Shown here: piece by piece, positions 60,508-64,000 of the stretch
Position numbering within the stretch: the first letter of the stretch is position 1
How the letters are laid out: each line of letters starts with the position of its first letter
NCBI GenBank assembly: GCA_016705695.1
Contig: JADJLA010000002.1
Span: 372,001-436,000, forward strand
DNA from: Sphingobacteriaceae bacterium
GTDB taxonomy: Bacteria > Bacteroidota > Bacteroidia > B-17B0 > Aurantibacillaceae
Reading direction: 5' to 3'
Length of the DNA: 64,000 nt
Notes under the pieces: generated by a model
What the model saw: the letters and a program-made list of their open reading frames with translations, nothing else
Database searches by the model: none
What the model was told of the DNA's origin: nothing
Made by a program: the position numbers and the translations under genes

Positions 60508-61518
60508 TTAGAACTTCATAGTGCCGCCTATCGCTTTGCGTGACTTACGTTTAGCAGGTCCTTTTGAACCTATCTCATAGCCAAGCGTTAACTCGTGTGC
60601 GCCGGCAGTGGTCTTAGAACTTAAACTAGATATAGTATAATCATAGCTATATCCTACTTTGAATCCTTTACCAATTGGTTCAAATCCAAGAAGGAATGCA
60701 ATACTCTCGCTATTACTATAATCTTTGTAGGTTTTAAAAGGTATACCACGGTACCAAACAGTAAAGTTTATCATTTTAAAAAAGTACGCAACGCCAATAT
60801 CCAACTGATCATTTATCCCCTGGTGTCTGTAATGCAATAAACCTCCTACCGAATGTGGCGAAACATCTTCCGGCTTCTCAGGCTTTACAATTTCATAACG
60901 GTAACCACCATGGGCACTAATAAGCATCGGCAATACCGCTCCCTTACCTAATAAACTCTGATCCGGTTGATTTAAGTGACGCGCAGAAACACCAAACCAC
61001 ATCAATTTTGAATCTAACAATAAGCCACTACCTACATCAAAAAATTGCATAGGAGCTGTAGGTCCATTACCATCAATAGAAGTTGGTGAATTAGTGATCA
61101 ATTGATCGTTAAATATAAGTCGGCTTACTTGATATTTCTTTTGATTAAAGCAAGCTTGTAAACCTGCTCTTAATTTGAAGGTACGATCTATATCAAATGC
61201 ATATGCCAAATTCAATCCCATTTGTGTATTTGTAAGATAAGAGCTTCCGGCTTGGTCTTGTAAAAAATAAAGCCCTGCCCCAGCATTATATTTCACTAAA
61301 CTTCCATCGTAAGAAGCAAGATAGCTTGAAAACCCTCTTTCAACACCGGGCCATTGATTGCGATAAGCACCGGCAAAGCGATGAATGGTTGGTCCCGCTC
61401 CTGCAAAAGCAGGATTGATGTATTGCGGAACCGAATTGAACTGAGTGAATTCAGCATCCTGACCAAAGCTCTCGGAAACCATTCCAAGAACGAAGAATAA
61501 ATACATTAATTTTTTCAC
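60508..61518 (-). CDS. PorP/SprF family type IX secretion membrane protein
   Basis: 336 residues. Signal peptide ends at SFGQ, directly followed by the family signature DAEFTQFNSVPQYINPAFAG and YRNQWPG. The rest alternates hydrophobic strands (LRAGLQACFNQKKYQVSRL, FKVGYSYDYTISSLS, AHELTLGYEIG) consistent with an outer-membrane barrel. SprF-like proteins are needed for export and surface attachment of SprB-like CHU_C proteins. The ATG follows the stop of the PD40 gene by one base, which in turn lies four bases after a CHU_C gene, so a substrate-partner operon is likely. Confidence 0.93.
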   Translation of the reverse strand: MKKLMYLFFVLGMVSESFGQDAEFTQFNSVPQYINPAFAGAGPTIHRFAGAYRNQWPGVERGFSSYLASYDGSLVKYNAGAGLYFLQDQAGSSYLTNTQMGLNLAYAFDIDRTFKLRAGLQACFNQKKYQVSRLIFNDQLITNSPTSIDGNGPTAPMQFFDVGSGLLLDSKLMWFGVSARHLNQPDQSLLGKGAVLPMLISAHGGYRYEIVKPEKPEDVSPHSVGGLLHYRHQGINDQLDIGVAYFFKMINFTVWYRGIPFKTYKDYSNSESIAFLLGFEPIGKGFKVGYSYDYTISSLSSKTTAGAHELTLGYEIGSKGPAKRKSRKAIGGTMKF

Positions 61519-61519
61519 T

Positions 61520-63067
61520 TTACTTCTTTATTAGTTTAATATTTAATTCTGTTTCGTTTTTTTCTGTAGCAATTGGCTCCAACTCTATCACCACCGATTG
61601 GTAACCTTCTTCCTGCACAATAACCTTATATGTTTTTAGCGGGTTAACCACAATAATGAATTTTCCTGTTTTAGGATTTGAATTATAAATGCCTGCTACT
61701 TTGTTAGATTCATTATCAAGCAAAGTGATCTTTCCTTTTCCTGCTACGTTATCCTTGAACAACAAACCACTCTTTACTTTAAGATCATTATCACCAAAAC
61801 GCGTGTCGATCTCGTAAATATCAGTGTTTCCATGTGTATCATCCTTTAACGATGAGTAATATCCCTTTTGCCCATCAACATTCAATACAAAGAACACATC
61901 ATTACCAACAGTGTTTATTGGGTATTCCAAATTTTCTGCCGGACTAAACGCATTTGTCTCTTCATTGTAAGTTGTTCTAAACACATCAAATTCACCCATG
62001 GTGTTGTGACCTTTTGAGCTGAAATAAAAAGTACTTCCGTCAACGTGCATATACGGTGATTCTTCGTCATAAACTGTATTGATCCCGGGACCAAGATTAT
62101 ATGCCGCCGACCATTTTCCGTTCGGCAACCTTTTTATTCTGTAAATATCTTTTCCACCGTAACCTCCGGGTCTTGTACTGCAGAAATACATGATACTTGT
62201 ATCATTAGTAAAACACGCACTTGATTCGTGGTATTGAGAATTTATCTCTAATCCAAAAACTACCGGCGTTTCCCATTTTCCTTTTGAGTTCAATTTAGTT
62301 TCGTATAAATTTCCATTAATTCCGTCAGGCGTTGAGCGGTATACAATCATTTTATAACCATCCGGACTTATTGCCACACACCCATCGTTCTCTTCAGTAT
62401 TCACCGGCTTGCCAATATTTTCAGCAGGCCCCCATGCTCCATTTGTTTTGTGACTCACGTAAATATCCTCGTGGTAATATCCAAACTGATCTTTTTTATT
62501 ATTTACCCCTCCCTCTCGTCGTGATGTAAAATATAATGCATGTTCATCAGAGCTAACAATAGGAACATATTCCGGATAAGCCGAGTTAATATTCTTTCCA
62601 ATATTCCTTACAATTGAGCGATGTGGATTGGTCATGTATTTTTTCGCATTCCTATTTACGCCTATCATAAAATTAACACCATCATCACTTACTATCCTCT
62701 TTTTATTCTTTAAGCACTGTTGTAAAACAATAATGCTTTCGTCGAACATTTTTTGTTTATGTTTTATCATTGCCAAACAATATAATGCATCTGATTTTTT
62801 AGAAGCCTTGAGTTCTTTTTCATGAACCAAGAGACTATCAAGATGGTATTGCAATTTTAATTTACAATAGGTCGACAAAATATTCGCTTCTTCTTCTTTT
62901 GCATCATGCGCTACTATTCTTCTATAAAATCCTAAGGCATTATAATAATCCTCACTCTTAAAATAGAAAGCTGCTTCCTTCTTGAGTAACTTCACAAAAT
63001 CCTTGCTTTGCGCGAACGATAAAAGTGAATTGGCAACCAATGCTAGTATGAATATTAACTTGCGCAT
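61520..63067 (-). CDS. PD40/TPR envelope protein without an OmpA domain
   Basis: 515 residues with a signal peptide ending near LSFAQ. Residues 20-130 are TPR-like helices (YYNALGFYRRIVAHDAKEEE). Residues 145-420 contain WD40-like PD40 repeats (YVPIVSSDEHALYFTSRREG, GCVAISPDGYKMIVYRS, SSACFTNDTSIMYFCSTRPG, EESPYMHVDGSTFYFSSKG). The last 80 residues look like a carboxypeptidase-regulatory beta domain (NSNPKTGKFIIVVNPLKTYKV). Related PorE-like proteins end with an OmpA peptidoglycan-binding domain; here the stop is immediately followed by the PorP gene, so the domain is truly absent. Middle gene of the T9SS operon. Confidence 0.88.
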   Translation of the reverse strand: MRKLIFILALVANSLLSFAQSKDFVKLLKKEAAFYFKSEDYYNALGFYRRIVAHDAKEEEANILSTYCKLKLQYHLDSLLVHEKELKASKKSDALYCLAMIKHKQKMFDESIIVLQQCLKNKKRIVSDDGVNFMIGVNRNAKKYMTNPHRSIVRNIGKNINSAYPEYVPIVSSDEHALYFTSRREGGVNNKKDQFGYYHEDIYVSHKTNGAWGPAENIGKPVNTEENDGCVAISPDGYKMIVYRSTPDGINGNLYETKLNSKGKWETPVVFGLEINSQYHESSACFTNDTSIMYFCSTRPGGYGGKDIYRIKRLPNGKWSAAYNLGPGINTVYDEESPYMHVDGSTFYFSSKGHNTMGEFDVFRTTYNEETNAFSPAENLEYPINTVGNDVFFVLNVDGQKGYYSSLKDDTHGNTDIYEIDTRFGDNDLKVKSGLLFKDNVAGKGKITLLDNESNKVAGIYNSNPKTGKFIIVVNPLKTYKVIVQEEGYQSVVIELEPIATEKNETELNIKLIKK

Positions 63068-63071
63068 AGAA

Positions 63072-64000
63072 CTATCTTAATAAAGTAACGTCTCCTGTTT
63101 TATCAATGATCTGACCATTGTATAATTCTACGTATATCTTATACACGTAAATATCTTGGTTACATATTTTCCCTTTGTAATATCCATCCCACCCTTGTGT
63201 AGGATCTTCGGTTGCAAACATTACTTCTCCCCAACGAGAATAGATCGTGAATTTTATCTTCACTACACCTTTCATGTTCCCGTGGAAGATATCGTTACTT
63301 AGATCAGCAGGGTTAAACGTTGTTCCCGGCGATCCATTTGGATTTGGCGTGAACGCGTTTGGCATTTCAAAATAACTATCGTCAAGTACAATAACCCTCT
63401 CAACAAGTTTAAATGTATCTCGACATCCTTTAGAATTTATTGCCATCAACATTACTGAATAACTGTTAGGCGCAGAATACGTGTGAGTGGCATCCAATGT
63501 GTTTGTTGTTGTAGAAGATGTTCCATCTCCAAACGACCAGGTATAACTTGTTGCACCTGTAGTTAAGTTATTAAATGTAACGAGTGCTTCAGGCAAATAC
63601 AAAGTGGTGGTAGTTACCGGCGAGAAGTTGGCAACCGGTGCAGGGAATACTCTAATGTTTTTTGCAGCCGTATCTGAACAACCGTGAATATCGCTTGCAA
63701 TTAAAGATGACGTGAACGTTCTGGTAGCTGCAGTAAAATTCACATACTGCTCACTTGCACTTGCTGTGCTTGCACTATTTGCATTTCCAAATGCCCAATT
63801 ATAAACTGTAAAACCGGGAACAGTTGGGAAATTAACTCGTAAAGGCGAGCAACCACTATCCGGAACTGCTGTATATACAATGTTTGGCTTCGGATAAATG
63901 ATAGAATTTAATGTGTACGAATGCGAACAACCATCAGAATTTGTTACACTTAACTGTGTTAAACTTGCCTGAGGTGTTGCACCAGGATTTGTGTATTGGA
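63072..64000 (-). CDS. T9SS type-B CHU_C protein with PKD domain (partial, 5' end beyond window)
   Basis: The frame is open from 63072 to the window edge, so about 308 C-terminal residues are seen and the start is to the right. Visible parts are Gly/Cys-type Ig-like stretches (NSDGCSHSYTLNSIIYPKPN), a PKD domain (ATSYTWSFGDGTSSTTTN) and a CHU_C domain (NAFTPNPNGSPGTTFNP, FTIYSRWGEVMFATED, GWDGYYKGK) ending KTGDVTLLR. An apparent internal ATG at 63743 is not the start. It is the first known gene of the CHU_C, PD40, PorP/SprF unit and probably the substrate of that SprF-like protein. Confidence 0.9.
   Translation of the reverse strand, partial: QYTNPGATPQASLTQLSVTNSDGCSHSYTLNSIIYPKPNIVYTAVPDSGCSPLRVNFPTVPGFTVYNWAFGNANSASTASASEQYVNFTAATRTFTSSLIASDIHGCSDTAAKNIRVFPAPVANFSPVTTTTLYLPEALVTFNNLTTGATSYTWSFGDGTSSTTTNTLDATHTYSAPNSYSVMLMAINSKGCRDTFKLVERVIVLDDSYFEMPNAFTPNPNGSPGTTFNPADLSNDIFHGNMKGVVKIKFTIYSRWGEVMFATEDPTQGWDGYYKGKICNQDIYVYKIYVELYNGQIIDKTGDVTLLR

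Overview
The window looks like a chromosomal segment from a member of the Bacteroidota. The evidence is: AT-rich DNA; promoters of the Bacteroidota type (TAnnTTTG, sometimes with TTG about 19 bp upstream); type IX secretion (T9SS) substrates with CHU_C or Por-type C-terminal domains; a PorP/SprF-like outer-membrane protein; and families typical of the phylum (DUF5686, DUF5916, BT_3928, BT0820). I cannot place it below phylum level. I saw no tRNA, rRNA, CRISPR array, insertion sequence, prophage or plasmid gene. Most genes are chromosomal housekeeping or envelope genes.

Layout. 1-3960: methionine sulfoxide reductase B, a large imperfect inverted repeat, an exported protein and a DUF255 thioredoxin-like protein. 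4085-10138 (+): HlyD-type adaptor, tsaB, a DUF5686 outer-membrane protein, a YigZ-family protein and an M42-type aminopeptidase. 10195-17830 (-): hupB, then a tightly packed run read from 17830 down to 10709: TPR protein, phosphosulfolactate synthase (ComA), rhodanese, DedA, a frameshifted lipoprotein/membrane gene, DUF5916 and fmt. 17973-22464 (-): alaS, TPR protein, FkbM methyltransferase. 22688-28132 (+): a four-gene envelope operon of M23 peptidase, APC permease, unknown lipoprotein, and a class A beta-lactamase-like protein with a SPOR-like tail. 28285-33847 (-): map, HAD phosphatase, gpmA, a fused aminopropyltransferase-like protein, TauE/SafE transporter, BadF-type sugar kinase and rpsP.

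33974-41286 holds a stress protein, a DoxX/thioredoxin protein, idi, two secreted or outer-membrane proteins, a monooxygenase and a SAM hydrolase. 41367-44888 (+) holds phoH and a heptose-nucleotide cassette (gmhA, hddC-like, gmhB, glycosyltransferase). 44977-49004 holds a LolC/E-like permease divergent from a NamZ-type muramidase, then an E2 acyltransferase. 49155-58989 (+) carries two tandem T9SS type-B repeat adhesins of 1041 and 2153 aa. They share a C-terminal chassis; the larger has four copies, and the smaller one copy, of a 240-residue three-domain unit. 59074-64000 (-) holds CreD and a PorP/SprF, PD40, CHU_C operon.

Five genes (DUF lipoprotein, gpmA, aminopropyltransferase, phoH, E2) are each broken by one single-base indel, mostly in or beside short homopolymers, and each reads as a full-length family member once that base is corrected. 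Since gpmA, phoH and E2 are core genes, residual sequencing or assembly error is the likeliest cause. The most distinctive biology is the in-register expansion in the adhesin pair, the cell-wall operon at 22.7-28.1 kb, and a family of structured repeats, several of them in gaps between convergent genes.
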